Assembly: GCA_021561035.1 (NCBI GenBank)
Contig: CP067346.1
Location: 1,767,001 to 1,831,000 of the forward strand
Source of the DNA: Clostridioides sp. ES-S-0054-01
Lineage (GTDB): Bacteria > Bacillota > Clostridia > Peptostreptococcales > Peptostreptococcaceae
Length of the DNA stretch: 64,000 nt
Direction of reading: 5' to 3'
The translations under genes were made by a program, and so were the position numbers. Shown one piece after another: positions 46,201 to 54,632 of the stretch. The notes under the pieces were generated by a model, which worked only from the letters and a program-made list of their open reading frames with translations, had not been told where the DNA came from and ran no database searches. Positions within the stretch are counted from its first letter, which is position 1. The number at the start of each line of letters is the position of its first letter.

Positions 46201-47481
46201 TTTGAAAGAGAAAATAAAAATATAGATGTAAAAAATATAAATGTAAATAGGATACAGTATGCTAAAAATAATCGAATAACGAACAAACATACTATATTAG
46301 CACCACAAATGTCTCCAATACATTTTCAATTCCTTGAAAAAGCTGTGAACTTAAGTGGTTATAATATAGAGGTTCTAAAAGATACAGATAGTAGTGTAAT
46401 TGAAGAAGGATTAAGATATGTAAATAATGATGCCTGCTATCCAGCTATAATAGTTGTAGGTCAGCTAATAACAGCATTAAAATCTGGTAAATATGATTTA
46501 AATAATACTTCTGTTGCTATAACTCAGACTGGTGGAGGTTGTAGAGCTACAAATTATATTGGATTCCTAAGAAAGGCTATGTATGATGCTGGATTTAAAG
46601 ATATTCCTGTCATTGCACTTAGTGTAAATGGAATAGAAGATAGTGGTATAATGGATAATATATCACTAAAATTAATCAATAGACTTTTTATGTCTGTTGT
46701 ATATGGTGATTTGTTGATGAAAGTACTCTATAGGGTAAGACCATATGAAAAAGTTACTGGAAGTGCAAATGCTCTATATGAAAAATGGGTTGATATATGT
46801 AAAACTTCTCTTGTTAAGGCAAAGATTTCTGTATTTACTAAAAATGTAAAAGATATAGTAAAGGAATTTGATAATTTAGATATATTAGATGTGAAAAAAC
46901 CAAAAGTAGGCTTGGTTGGAGAAATATTGGTGAAATTCCATCCAATTGCAAATAATAATCTAGTAGATATATTAGAGCGAGAAGGTGCTGAAGCAGTCGT
47001 ACCAGACCTTGCAAATTTCTTCTTAAGCTGTGCTTTCAATACTATATATAAACACACTCATTTAGAAGGAAGTAGAAAGAGTAGAATGATAGGAGAAGCA
47101 TTTATATACATAACTGGAATATATCAAAAAGTGTACAAAAAAGCGCTTGATAAGAGTGAGAGATTTTATGCTCCAGGTAACATAAAAAATGTTGCAAAAA
47201 GTACAGAATCAGTAGTATCATTAGGTAACCAAACTGGAGAAGGTTGGCTTTTAACAGGTGAGATGGTTGAATTATTAAATGAAGGTGTAGAAAATATTAT
47301 TTGTATGCAACCTTTTGGATGTTTACCTAATCATATAATTGGTAAGGGTTCTATAAAAGAATTAAAGAGATTATATAAAAATGCAAATATAATACCTATT
47401 GATTATGACCCTTCTGCAAGTGAGGTAAATCAGCTTAACAGGATAAAACTTATGCTCTCTAAGGCTTTTAAAAATATTTAA
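43228..47481 (+). CDS. Giant 2-hydroxyacyl-CoA dehydratase activase/reductase fusion (1417 aa)
   Basis: The protein fuses two BadF/BadG/HgdC ATPase units (about 5-255 and 320-585) to DUF2229 (about 650-870) and COG3581-like C-terminal regions. ASKHA loops are 'GIDVGSTTVKV' and 'GIDAGSTTTKA'; cluster cysteines are in 'NGICAGGTGAF', 'SRCGVFAKTD', 'NEACSSGCGSF' and 'SRCTVFMNSR', two per unit, so one chain could form an internal pseudo-dimer around one [4Fe-4S] cluster. 'CKGCSNHCLL' and 'CGRPYHIDPEINHG' follow. The C-terminal half resembles a dehydratase/double-cubane fold, so ATPase and acceptor may be in one polypeptide. Substrate unknown. GGAGGGA precedes the ATG. Confidence 0.9.
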   Translation: MDELFHIGIDVGSTTVKVVVLNNSNNIIHKEYRRHYSDVKKSVKEVLNGIYEKLGNINTTIIITGSGGIGISKKLGIKFVQEVISSTKAIEYFYPETDVVIELGGEDAKITYLSGGIDQRMNGICAGGTGAFIDQMASLLKTDASGLNELAKGYNVIYPIASRCGVFAKTDIQPLINDGAKQTDIAMSIFNAVVVQTVSVLSCGRKIEGNVAFLGGPLHFLSELREAFKKVLDLKDENIIFPENAQLYIAIGAGLLSVDEDSTELKSLIEKLDSIKNIEDGEVNLLEPLFKDKNEYEEFSRRHEKEKINYVDINSIKSNCYLGIDAGSTTTKAALIDEDGRLVYSYYNSNEGNPLKTTIKVINEIYDILPKDIKILSSTVTGYGEGLIKKALKIDNGEIETIAHYKAAKFFNKDVDFILDIGGQDMKCLKIKDGVIDNIILNEACSSGCGSFLETFASSLSMTIEEFAHEGIYSQNPVDLGSRCTVFMNSRVKQSQKEGASVGDISAGLSYSVIKNALFKVIKIRDLNEIGNNIVVQGGTFYNDLVLRSFEKLIGKNVIRPNISGIMGAFGSALIAKEKYESGYQTSLLSKEELNNIKLEASVTRCKGCSNHCLLTINKFSDNEIFISGNRCEKGEAIYGDKKIELEKKKNINLFKYKYDRIFRYKPLEKEEAKNGEIGIPRVLNMYEDYPFWFTFFNDMGFRVVLSDRSSKRLYETGITSIASETVCYPGKLVHGHIENLIEKGIKTIFYPSVTNENKEDSNADNYYNCPVVISYSEVIKNNVENIRNKNINYINPFISLNDKEKLKKRLYDELSRHFSSIKITKEEINHAVDKATDEQNSFKMEIQAAGERALKEIKERNMKGIVLCGRPYHIDPEINHGMPELINSLDMAVLTEDSICHLANIQRPLRVVDQWVYHSRLYKAASFVRDKNYLELVQLNSFGCGLDAVTTDQVQEILNEKSKIYTIIKIDEGNNLGAAKIRMRSLKAAMFERENKNIDVKNINVNRIQYAKNNRITNKHTILAPQMSPIHFQFLEKAVNLSGYNIEVLKDTDSSVIEEGLRYVNNDACYPAIIVVGQLITALKSGKYDLNNTSVAITQTGGGCRATNYIGFLRKAMYDAGFKDIPVIALSVNGIEDSGIMDNISLKLINRLFMSVVYGDLLMKVLYRVRPYEKVTGSANALYEKWVDICKTSLVKAKISVFTKNVKDIVKEFDNLDILDVKKPKVGLVGEILVKFHPIANNNLVDILEREGAEAVVPDLANFFLSCAFNTIYKHTHLEGSRKSRMIGEAFIYITGIYQKVYKKALDKSERFYAPGNIKNVAKSTESVVSLGNQTGEGWLLTGEMVELLNEGVENIICMQPFGCLPNHIIGKGSIKELKRLYKNANIIPIDYDPSASEVNQLNRIKLMLSKAFKNI

Positions 47482-47549
47482 GATTGATATTTTGATATGT
47501 TAAAAGTTAGTGAATTTAAAAATATATTCTATATTAAATATTTATAAAA

Positions 47550-47586
47550 AAAGAGTTATCCTACCTTTTAGGGTAACTCTTTATTA
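47550..47586 (+). terminator. Terminator of the activase fusion gene
   Basis: AGAGTTATCC pairs with GGGTAACTCT (one bulge) and T residues follow. Confidence 0.8.
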
Positions 47587-47630
47587 ATTAAAAAATTATA
47601 TGTATACTGGTATTAAAGGAGGGAAGTAAT

Positions 47631-48125
47631 ATGAATTTAGTATATGATGTTTACCAATCAAAAATAGGAAATTTGTACATATTGAGTGAAGATGGTTTTA
47701 TAGTTAGTGTAGATATAGGAGATGAAAAATTTAATAAGTTAAAAAACGAATATATTGAAAAAGGAATTGATATAAAGAAAAGCACGGAAGATTTAAAAGA
47801 AGCAATAAGTCAGATAGATGATTACTTCAATGGGAAAAGAAAGGTTTTTGATTTAAATATTCGTATTGAAGGGACTGAATTCCAAAAGTCAGTTTACAGG
47901 GAAATGTTAAAAATACCATATGGAAAAACATTGTATTATTCAGATATAGCAAAAAATATAAACAATCCAAAATCTGTAAGAGCAATAGGACAAGCAAGTA
48001 AATGTAATAAAATTCCAATAATAATACCTTGTCATAGAGTAGTTGGCAAAAACAATATTGGTGGATATATGGGGAATCATTCTGATTTGAAAGAGATATT
48101 ATTAAATTTAGAAAAACAGAGTTAA
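47631..48125 (+). CDS. ogt: Methylated-DNA--protein-cysteine methyltransferase
   Basis: The 164-residue suicide repair protein removes methyl groups from O6-methylguanine. It has the active-site motif 'IIPCHRVVG' with acceptor Cys134, the DNA-binding 'IPYGKTLYYSDIA' and 'SVRAIGQASKCNKIPI' helix-turn-helix, and the N-terminal Ogt domain. AAGGAGGG precedes the ATG. It is a single gene. Confidence 0.94.
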   Translation: MNLVYDVYQSKIGNLYILSEDGFIVSVDIGDEKFNKLKNEYIEKGIDIKKSTEDLKEAISQIDDYFNGKRKVFDLNIRIEGTEFQKSVYREMLKIPYGKTLYYSDIAKNINNPKSVRAIGQASKCNKIPIIIPCHRVVGKNNIGGYMGNHSDLKEILLNLEKQS

Positions 48126-48238
48126 TTTAGAAAGAGATGTTTTTATTGTTAATATTTGATATAATGATAAAAAGAAGTATTTTTTTACAAAAATAGTAAA
48201 AATTTTATTTTAATTTACAAAACTGAGGGGGACTTTTA

Positions 48239-48616
48239 ATGTGCAATAAGGTTATAGCATCAAAATATCATGAGAAGGGATTCAATTGTGCAGAATCAGT
48301 TATAAAAGCATATAATGAAGAATTTAATACAGATATACCAGTTTGTTTAGGAAGTGGATTAGGTTCAGGGTGTGGGGTTGCTAGTTTATGTGGTGCAGTA
48401 AATGCATCAAATATAATAATTGGATATGTAAAAGGAAGAAACCATGAAGATGAAAGTACTAAAGCTAAAGTATATGCTAAAGATTTAACTACAACAGTAA
48501 GAAAAGAGTATGGTTCAGAGCTATGTATAGACCTAAAAAAAGATTTAGTTGCATGTAGAGAAATAATGGATTTCGCATATGATAGTCTAAAGGAAACTTT
48601 AAAAAAAGAATTATAA
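48239..48616 (+). CDS. C_GCAxxG_C_C family redox protein
   Basis: The 125-residue protein has the cysteine pattern that names the family: 'GFNCAESVI', 'GSGCGVASLCGAV' (GCGxxxxCGA), 'SELCIDL' and 'VACREIMDFA'. Members occur in anaerobes and are thought to have a redox or metal-binding role. GAGGGGGA precedes the ATG. It lies downstream of ogt but has its own spacing of 113 bases. Confidence 0.9.
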   Translation: MCNKVIASKYHEKGFNCAESVIKAYNEEFNTDIPVCLGSGLGSGCGVASLCGAVNASNIIIGYVKGRNHEDESTKAKVYAKDLTTTVRKEYGSELCIDLKKDLVACREIMDFAYDSLKETLKKEL

Positions 48617-49412
48617 GAAAAATAAACTATTAAGTATAAATTATTTGATAGCTTATTTTTATAGGCTATACTCAATAAATCAATAATATTTCAGAATTAT
48701 TTCTTGGAAATAGAAAATGATAAAATACATTATCTAATATTAGTCAAATATTTACTATAAAAATTGAAGATTTTCTGGTTACAATTATTTATAACTAAGG
48801 TAATAAAACAACAATAGTACTAATTTTTATAGATAAATTGATTATGAAAAATTTATGTAGGTAAAATACATTGACATAAAGGTAAAATTTTATATATCAA
48901 AAGGGAATATTTACAGTAAAATGGCAGTTTTGAAATAATAAATCAAAACTGTCATTTTTATTTAAAAATCCTTTAGAAAAAGTATAATAGTGTTAATGTG
49001 TTAACTAGATAAGGTGTATATAAGAATTTGAGTAATATGATATAAAATATGTTGTAAATTAAATGTTTTCTTTGACAATATATATACAAGGATGATAATA
49101 TCTATATGAATAAAAGCTAAGGTATTAAATTGGCAATATTAAATTATAAAATTATGTTATAATTACAATAAAGAATGTAATAATCTGTAGAAATTGAAAG
49201 TTAGCTATCTAAGTTTTCAAATAATTAAATCTAAACAAAATACATAATGTATGAAATAAACGATGATACTAAAATGATACTATTTTTATAGAAATTTATT
49301 AAGGTATATAATTAATGAAAATAATATATTAAATCATATAATAGATTGAGTTTTACATAAAAAAGAACTACAATCCCTATGTTATCATACAAAAGCAAAG
49401 GTGGGAATAAAA
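48617..49412. other. 800-base intergenic region with a short candidate transcript
   Basis: No protein gene seen. TTGACA at 48871 and TATATC 16 bases later form a promoter; a strong hairpin AATGGCAGTTTTGA/TCAAAACTGTCATT with T residues lies at 48920-48959. If used, they would define an RNA of about 55 bases. Otherwise the hairpin may end read-through from upstream. The rest is AT-rich. Confidence 0.35.
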
Positions 49413-50720
49413 ATGAAAGAAATTGATGATGCTATAACATCAGAGTATTTAAGCTATGGTATCAATGAAGATATTAGTATCTATGAAGGTAGGTTTTGCA
49501 TATATTTAGATAAAAAATATAGATGTAATGGAAAAATTTATTATAAAATGACACCTCCAATATCGATAAATTTTAAAGCAGATATAGGTTGCATTGAAGA
49601 AATAGACAATGAAGATGACAATTTAGCTTTGGATTATGATAATGCTATTCTTGAAGTTCATGGATATAAAATTATTTCTATAACAATAAACATTTTAAGT
49701 GAATTTAGTATAGAAGGCTATATCAATGATGACTGTATAAAATCTAAAAACTCCTATGTTGAACATGTAGATTTTAATATAATAAACCTAGATAAAATAC
49801 CTGGAAAACTCATTAAATACAATGATAAAGTATATGCAGGTAGAATTGAATTTGATATAAATGATTATATTGTAACTATAGATAAACGGTATGATTATAA
49901 AAAAGAATTCAAATCAGAGTTAAAGTCTAAATCTGGAGCAGTAATAACTCATATAGGTAGGATTAGAAGAAAAGATGGTAGAATTTTTAGAACAAATAAT
50001 ACAATAAATCTTTTAGATAGAATATCAACAGCTTTGAGCTTTATGTGTGGAAGATATGTAGGATTTTGTTTGGGCAAAGGGTATAGAAGTGGTAATGAAG
50101 TTTATAGAATATGGAATGAAAATCAAATATCTCCTTTTAGGTATGTGCCAACATGGTCAGATACACTTTCAAATTATCATAATATGGAAAAATATATAAG
50201 TCTTATGTGTAAAAAGTTAGAAGATTTTTATTATGGTTCTGCTATAAAGAGTGTTGTTGATTGGTATATAGAATCTCTTGGAAGTGTGACTATGGAAAAC
50301 AACATAATATCTGTACAAATTGCACTTGAAACTTTATCATATGTGATTCTAGTAGAACAAAATAGGGTGCTTACAGATGAAGCTTTTGACTGTAATTTAG
50401 CATCTAGAAATATAAGACTGTTACTTGATATATGTAAGATACCATATGGCAAACATGAATTAAATATATTTGATAATATAATAAAAAATAAATTTGATGA
50501 TGGAGTGGATTTAGTTATTTATTTAAGAAATAGCATAGTTCATCCAAGCAGAAAAACTCATAGAGCTGTGTTAGAAGTTGAAGATATTTGGAATACAATT
50601 TCAATAGGAACGAGATATATTGAGCTTGTTTTACTTTTTACTTTAGGTTATAGAGGAGAATATTCCAATAGATTGGTAGAAAGATGTTATGGTGAAGTGG
50701 AAGTTGTACCTTGGAACTAG
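49413..50720 (+). CDS. HEPN-domain protein, possible RNase of unknown role (435 aa)
   Basis: I do not recognise the first 230 residues, a mostly beta region. The C-terminal part is helical and contains 'YLRNSIVHPSRK', with Arg372, Asn373 and His377 forming the RN-x3-H signature of HEPN nucleases. A similar layout occurs in ApeA/YopA-central-like proteins of phage defence, so an abortive role is possible but unproven. ATG 49413 has AAAGGTGG eight bases upstream; the longer GTG start would lie inside it. The gene is single, with a long empty upstream region. Confidence 0.7.
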   Translation: MKEIDDAITSEYLSYGINEDISIYEGRFCIYLDKKYRCNGKIYYKMTPPISINFKADIGCIEEIDNEDDNLALDYDNAILEVHGYKIISITINILSEFSIEGYINDDCIKSKNSYVEHVDFNIINLDKIPGKLIKYNDKVYAGRIEFDINDYIVTIDKRYDYKKEFKSELKSKSGAVITHIGRIRRKDGRIFRTNNTINLLDRISTALSFMCGRYVGFCLGKGYRSGNEVYRIWNENQISPFRYVPTWSDTLSNYHNMEKYISLMCKKLEDFYYGSAIKSVVDWYIESLGSVTMENNIISVQIALETLSYVILVEQNRVLTDEAFDCNLASRNIRLLLDICKIPYGKHELNIFDNIIKNKFDDGVDLVIYLRNSIVHPSRKTHRAVLEVEDIWNTISIGTRYIELVLLFTLGYRGEYSNRLVERCYGEVEVVPWN

Positions 50721-50747
50721 ATTTTTATATTTATTTTAAAATATATA

Positions 50748-50776
50748 TTGACAAATATTGCCTTATGCTATAAAAT
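50748..50776 (+). promoter_or_regulatory. Promoter of the T-box leader/ABC operon
   Basis: TTGACA (50748-50753), 17 bases, TAAAAT (50771-50776): a near-consensus vegetative promoter. Confidence 0.8.
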
Positions 50777-50782
50777 CAATAT

Positions 50783-51087
50783 CATAATAATTCAAAATAA
50801 CATTAAATGCTGAGAAAAGAAATAGTAAAAGTAGTTAATCTTAAACAGAGAGTTTCCGATTGGTGAGAGGAGCAATAGATTTTACTTTGAACACATCTTT
50901 GAGCAGGACTCTGAAAGAGTAGAAATACTTTATTAGGAGCTTTCCGGAATCCTTGCACCCGTTATAGTGCTAGAGTATAATTATTGTACTTAAAGAGGTT
51001 AGTGTCGTGAGGCATTAATAAACAGAGGTGGAACCACGAGAGTTAACTCCCGTCCTCTAGCAGAAGCTAGAGGCGGGAGTTTTTTAA
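50783..51087 (+). promoter_or_regulatory. T-box leader of the amino-acid ABC importer
   Basis: The T-box sequence AGAGGTGGAACCACG lies at 51024-51038, followed by a perfect terminator, AACTCCCGTCCTCTAGC/GCTAGAGGCGGGAGTT (51045-51081) plus T residues. In Stem I, 'TTTGAACACATCTTTGAG' places CAC (His, 50892-50894) as specifier, followed by the expected purine. However UGGA in the antiterminator pairs with a U73 discriminator, unusual for tRNA-His; ACA (Thr) one base over is the alternative. Uncharged tRNA would allow read-through into the transporter genes. Confidence 0.92.
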
Positions 51088-51184
51088 TATAATTTTTTAA
51101 GCGCGCAGAGAATTATATTGCAACATATACATTTTTTGAAAATAATCAAAATATTTAAAAATTTAAAATGAGAGGGAGAATATT

Positions 51185-51988
51185 ATGAAAAATATATTAA
51201 AAAAATTAGGAATATTTACAATTATGTTAGGTTTATTAGGTGGAATAGTAGGTTGTTCAAAACCAGATACTGAAAAGGATAAGGATGTTTCAAAAGAATC
51301 TAAGAAAGAAGTAATTGTAGGATTTGATAATACATTTGTACCAATGGGATTTTTGGATGAAAAGGGAGATACAGTAGGATTTGATGTAGATTTAGCTAAA
51401 GAAACATTTAAAAGACTTGGAATGGAAGTTAAGTTCCAGCCTATAGATTGGTCAATGAAGGAAACTGAACTAAATGATTCAAAAACTGTAGATGTATTAT
51501 GGAATGGATATTCTATAACTGATGAAAGAAAGAAAATAGTATCATATACAGAGCCATATTTACAAAATAAGCAGATAATAGTTACTCTAAGTGATTCAAA
51601 AGTAAATTCAAAAGCTGATTTAAAAGATAAAGAAGTTGGGACTCAACAGGGTTCAACAGCACTTGATGCAGTGGAAAAGGATAAAGATTTTATGAATAAC
51701 TTAAAAGGTGGAGCACCAGTTCTTTATGATACTTATGATAAAGCACTTAGAGATTTAGAGATAGGTAGAACTAGTGCAGTTGTTGGTGATGAAGTTTTAA
51801 TTAGATACTATATGGGACAAAAGGGTGAAGATAAATATAAAGTATTAAAAGATGATTTTGGATTAGAAGATTATGTTGTAGCAACTTCTAAAGAAAATCC
51901 AGAACTTTGTGAGAAAATAAATGAAACATTAAAAGAAATGAAAAAAGATGGAACTTTTGAAAAAATTTATGATAAGTGGTTTAAATAA
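51185..51988 (+). CDS. Amino-acid ABC transporter, substrate-binding lipoprotein
   Basis: The 267-residue lipoprotein has a signal with lipobox 'GGIVGC' (Cys24 lipidated) and an SBP_bac_3 domain: 'GFDNTFVPMGFLDEKGDTVG', 'GFDVDLAKE', 'WNGYSITDERKKIV', 'GTQQGST'. It captures a polar amino acid outside the membrane for the permease and ATPase that follow. The T-box ahead suggests histidine or threonine limitation triggers expression. GAGAGGGAG precedes the ATG. Confidence 0.92.
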   Translation: MKNILKKLGIFTIMLGLLGGIVGCSKPDTEKDKDVSKESKKEVIVGFDNTFVPMGFLDEKGDTVGFDVDLAKETFKRLGMEVKFQPIDWSMKETELNDSKTVDVLWNGYSITDERKKIVSYTEPYLQNKQIIVTLSDSKVNSKADLKDKEVGTQQGSTALDAVEKDKDFMNNLKGGAPVLYDTYDKALRDLEIGRTSAVVGDEVLIRYYMGQKGEDKYKVLKDDFGLEDYVVATSKENPELCEKINETLKEMKKDGTFEKIYDKWFK

Positions 51989-52025
51989 AAGATGAGTTAG
52001 CTGTTAAGAAGGGGGCACTAAAGGC

Positions 52026-52637
52026 ATGTTACAAGGTTTAGAGATAGTTATAGCAATGTTTTGTATAACATTGATAGTATCAATTCCATTGGGGATTGGA
52101 GTTGCATTTTTAAGGTTATCAAAAAACAAATTAATAAGCGGTATTACACAATGTTATATATTGATAATGAGAGGTACACCTTTACTTTTACAAATGATAG
52201 TCATATTTTATGGATTACCTCTTTTAGGAATTGTATTTGACAGATTTACAGCTGGAATAGTAGCTTTCTTCTTAAATTATGCAGCATATTTTGCAGAAAT
52301 ATTTAGAGGTGGAATACAGTCAATAGATAGAGGACAATATGAAGCTTCAAAAGTACTAGGATTTGATAAATTTACTATGTATAAGAGAATAATCTTTCCA
52401 CAAGTTTTTAAAAGAATATTAGCACCTATTTCAAATGAAGTAATCACATTAGTGAAAGACACATCTTTAGTATATATATTAGGATTAAATGATATTTTAA
52501 GAATATCTCAAATAGCAATGAACAGAGAAGCAAGTCTGTTACCATTATTTGAGGCAGGAGCAATATATCTTGTATTTGTAGCTATACTTACTAAGGGATT
52601 TGAATTACTTGAAAAAAAATATTCTTATTACAGATAA
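52026..52637 (+). CDS. Amino-acid ABC transporter permease (HisM/GlnP family)
   Basis: The 203-residue protein has four or five membrane helices and the EAA loop 'GQYEASKVLGFDKFTMYKRII' (split) that docks the ATPase, plus 'MRGTPLLLQMIVIFYGLP' typical of polar amino-acid permeases. It probably works as a homodimer, since no second permease is encoded. ATG 52026 follows AAGGGGG; a shorter start is unlikely because the first helix begins at residue 5. Confidence 0.93.
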   Translation: MLQGLEIVIAMFCITLIVSIPLGIGVAFLRLSKNKLISGITQCYILIMRGTPLLLQMIVIFYGLPLLGIVFDRFTAGIVAFFLNYAAYFAEIFRGGIQSIDRGQYEASKVLGFDKFTMYKRIIFPQVFKRILAPISNEVITLVKDTSLVYILGLNDILRISQIAMNREASLLPLFEAGAIYLVFVAILTKGFELLEKKYSYYR

Positions 52638-52668
52638 AGTTACAATATTATAGGAGGAGGTTTTTTAT

Positions 52669-53340
52669 ATGTTGAAAATCAAAAACTTAAATAAATCATT
52701 TAAAAAAAATAAAGTACTTAAAGATATTTCTTTTGAATTAGAAAAAGGTCAGATTGGAGTTTTACTTGGCAAGTCTGGTGCAGGAAAGACCACAATATTG
52801 AGATGCATAAATGGTCTTGAAGAATTTGATAGTGGAGAGATTATAATAGATAATGAGGTAATAAAAAATAAGAAAGATATGACAAAAATACGAGGGAAAA
52901 TAGGTATGGTTTTTCAAAACTTTAATTTGTTTCCTCATATGACGGTACTTGAAAATATAATTGAATCTCCAGTTAATGTTTTTAAAGTTCCTAGAAAAGA
53001 GGCTGAAGAGAGGGCTAGAGAACTTTTAAGATTAGTTGATTTAGAAGATAAACTAAATTCCTATCCATTTGAATTGTCAGGAGGACAGCAACAGAGAGTT
53101 GCAATAGCTAGGTCATGTGCATTAATGCCAAAAGTTCTTTGTTTTGATGAACCTACGTCTGCACTTGATATTGATACTATTCAAAGAGTAGTCAATATAA
53201 TGAATAGACTTAAAGATAAAGGTATGACTATACTAATAATTACACATGATGTTGTCTTCTCAAATAATGTTGCAGATAAAATTATAAGTATAAAAGATGG
53301 TATAGTAGAAAATGTTCAAATAAAAGAAAAAATTGTTTAG
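52669..53340 (+). CDS. Amino-acid ABC transporter ATP-binding protein (GlnQ/HisP family)
   Basis: The 223-residue ATPase has Walker A 'GKSGAGKTT', Q-loop 'MVFQNFNLFPHMTVLEN', signature 'LSGGQQQRVAIARS', Walker B 'VLCFDEPTSALD' and H-loop 'ITHDV'. All are intact. It is slightly shorter than the usual 240 residues at the C-terminus. AGGAGGAGG precedes the ATG. It is the last gene of the T-box operon; a terminator follows. Confidence 0.95.
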   Translation: MLKIKNLNKSFKKNKVLKDISFELEKGQIGVLLGKSGAGKTTILRCINGLEEFDSGEIIIDNEVIKNKKDMTKIRGKIGMVFQNFNLFPHMTVLENIIESPVNVFKVPRKEAEERARELLRLVDLEDKLNSYPFELSGGQQQRVAIARSCALMPKVLCFDEPTSALDIDTIQRVVNIMNRLKDKGMTILIITHDVVFSNNVADKIISIKDGIVENVQIKEKIV

Positions 53341-53386
53341 GGTTTTATAAATATAAATTACGGCATAATTTTATAATATAAATAAC

Positions 53387-53421
53387 GGGCAAGTAAAATC
53401 AAATATACTATGCCCTTTTAT
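53387..53421 (+). terminator. Terminator of the amino-acid ABC operon
   Basis: GGGCAAGTA pairs with TACTATGCCC (one bulge), then TTTTATT. Confidence 0.75.
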
Positions 53422-53628
53422 TATTCTAAAATTTAATTTTATACTGAATGTTTAAGTTAGATTCAATCCATAATAAAAATATTATTTAAATATACAATGC
53501 AAAGAAATGCTTACTTTGAAATATGATAATTTTTTATGTTGAAAGCTTATAATGATTGTGATATAAATTGGTTATAGTATACAAATTATGGGTATAAAAA
53601 TAAAAAATTAGAGAGGAAGTTTTATACA

Positions 53629-53991
53629 ATGGTTAAATTATATGGATATACAAAATGCTCTACTGTTAAAAAAGCAAAAAATTGGCTTAAGGAAAATGAC
53701 TTAGAATTTGAAGATATAGATATGGTTCAAAATCCTCCTAGTAAAGAGGAATTGGAATCAATTTATAAGATTAGTGGATACGACATAAAGAAATTTTTTA
53801 ATACAAGTGGTATGAAATATAGAGAATTAGGTCTTAAAGATGTTGTAAAAACTGAATCTGATGATAAACTTTTAGAAATATTGGTAAGTGATGGTATGCT
53901 TATTAAAAGACCATTACTTTTTGATGGTAAAAATGTGTTGCTAGGTTTTAAAGAAGATGTATGGAAAAGTACTTTGCTAAAAAAAGATTAG
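53629..53991 (+). CDS. ArsC/Spx-family thioredoxin-fold protein
   Basis: The 120-residue protein has the ArsC-like fold: 'LYGYTKCSTVKKAKNWL' with a single Cys10 in the active-site loop (no CxxC as in Spx), 'FFNTSGMKYRELGLKD' and 'LIKRPLLFDGKNVLLGF'. It resembles YusI/YffB-type proteins more than Spx. The function may be a reductase or regulator; arsenic genes are absent nearby. AGAGAGGAAG precedes the ATG. Confidence 0.88.
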   Translation: MVKLYGYTKCSTVKKAKNWLKENDLEFEDIDMVQNPPSKEELESIYKISGYDIKKFFNTSGMKYRELGLKDVVKTESDDKLLEILVSDGMLIKRPLLFDGKNVLLGFKEDVWKSTLLKKD

Positions 53992-54632
53992 AAGTATGTA
54001 GGTGTATTGATTAAAATTATTAATTAATACACCTATAAATTTATATATCAAATCTAATTTTTATAGGTATAAATTAGCAAATTCAAATCAAAGAAATTCA
54101 TATCAATAAATATATTACTTCTTATTAAAAATAGTGTTGCGTATTTTATTTGAAATAGTATAATATTACAACGAATTATTACAAAATCACTTATTATTAA
54201 CCATGAACATTTGTTTTGTGCTATTATATTTATATATAAGGGAATTGTCATAAAAAATATCTTACTCATACAAATTAATACAAAAAATAGAATAAATTTT
54301 TATTTTATATAAGTATATTTTGTAAATTGCATCTCTATTTATAGTTTTACAAATGATAATGGTATTAAAGAATTTGATGATTTATGTAGGCAAATAGTGA
54401 ATTATTGATGACTTTTAAACATATTACTATGTTACACTATTTTTTATATATAGTGTAGTACAGTAATATGTTTAAATTATAAAGATTAAAAAATGCTTTG
54501 GTATTATAATTAATACACTTAAAGGTAATTCTAATTTATAAAATAAATGCTTTATATGTTATAATCATTAAGAATGTAAAAAATAATATATAGTTTTATG
54601 TTTCATATTTTCCAGATGTGGAGGTAGATTTT
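53992..54632. other. 640-base intergenic region
   Basis: AGGTGTATT at 54000 pairs with AATACACCT at 54027, a probable weak terminator of the ArsC-like gene. A 27-bp imperfect inverted repeat with a nine-base loop lies at 54414-54476. No credible gene is seen; a minus-strand open frame at 54054-54269 has no ribosome site. Confidence 0.5.
54414..54476. repeat. 27-bp inverted repeat (long hairpin)
   Basis: TTTAAACATATTACTATGTT-type left arm (54414-54440) and its near-complement (54450-54476) differ at three or four positions. The loop is T/A-rich. It may be a terminator, a cruciform or a short mobile remnant. Confidence 0.6.

Noticed and set aside
54054-54269. Minus-strand 71-residue hydrophobic frame
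   Set aside because: AT-rich composition gives such frames by chance; no ribosome site or family pattern.
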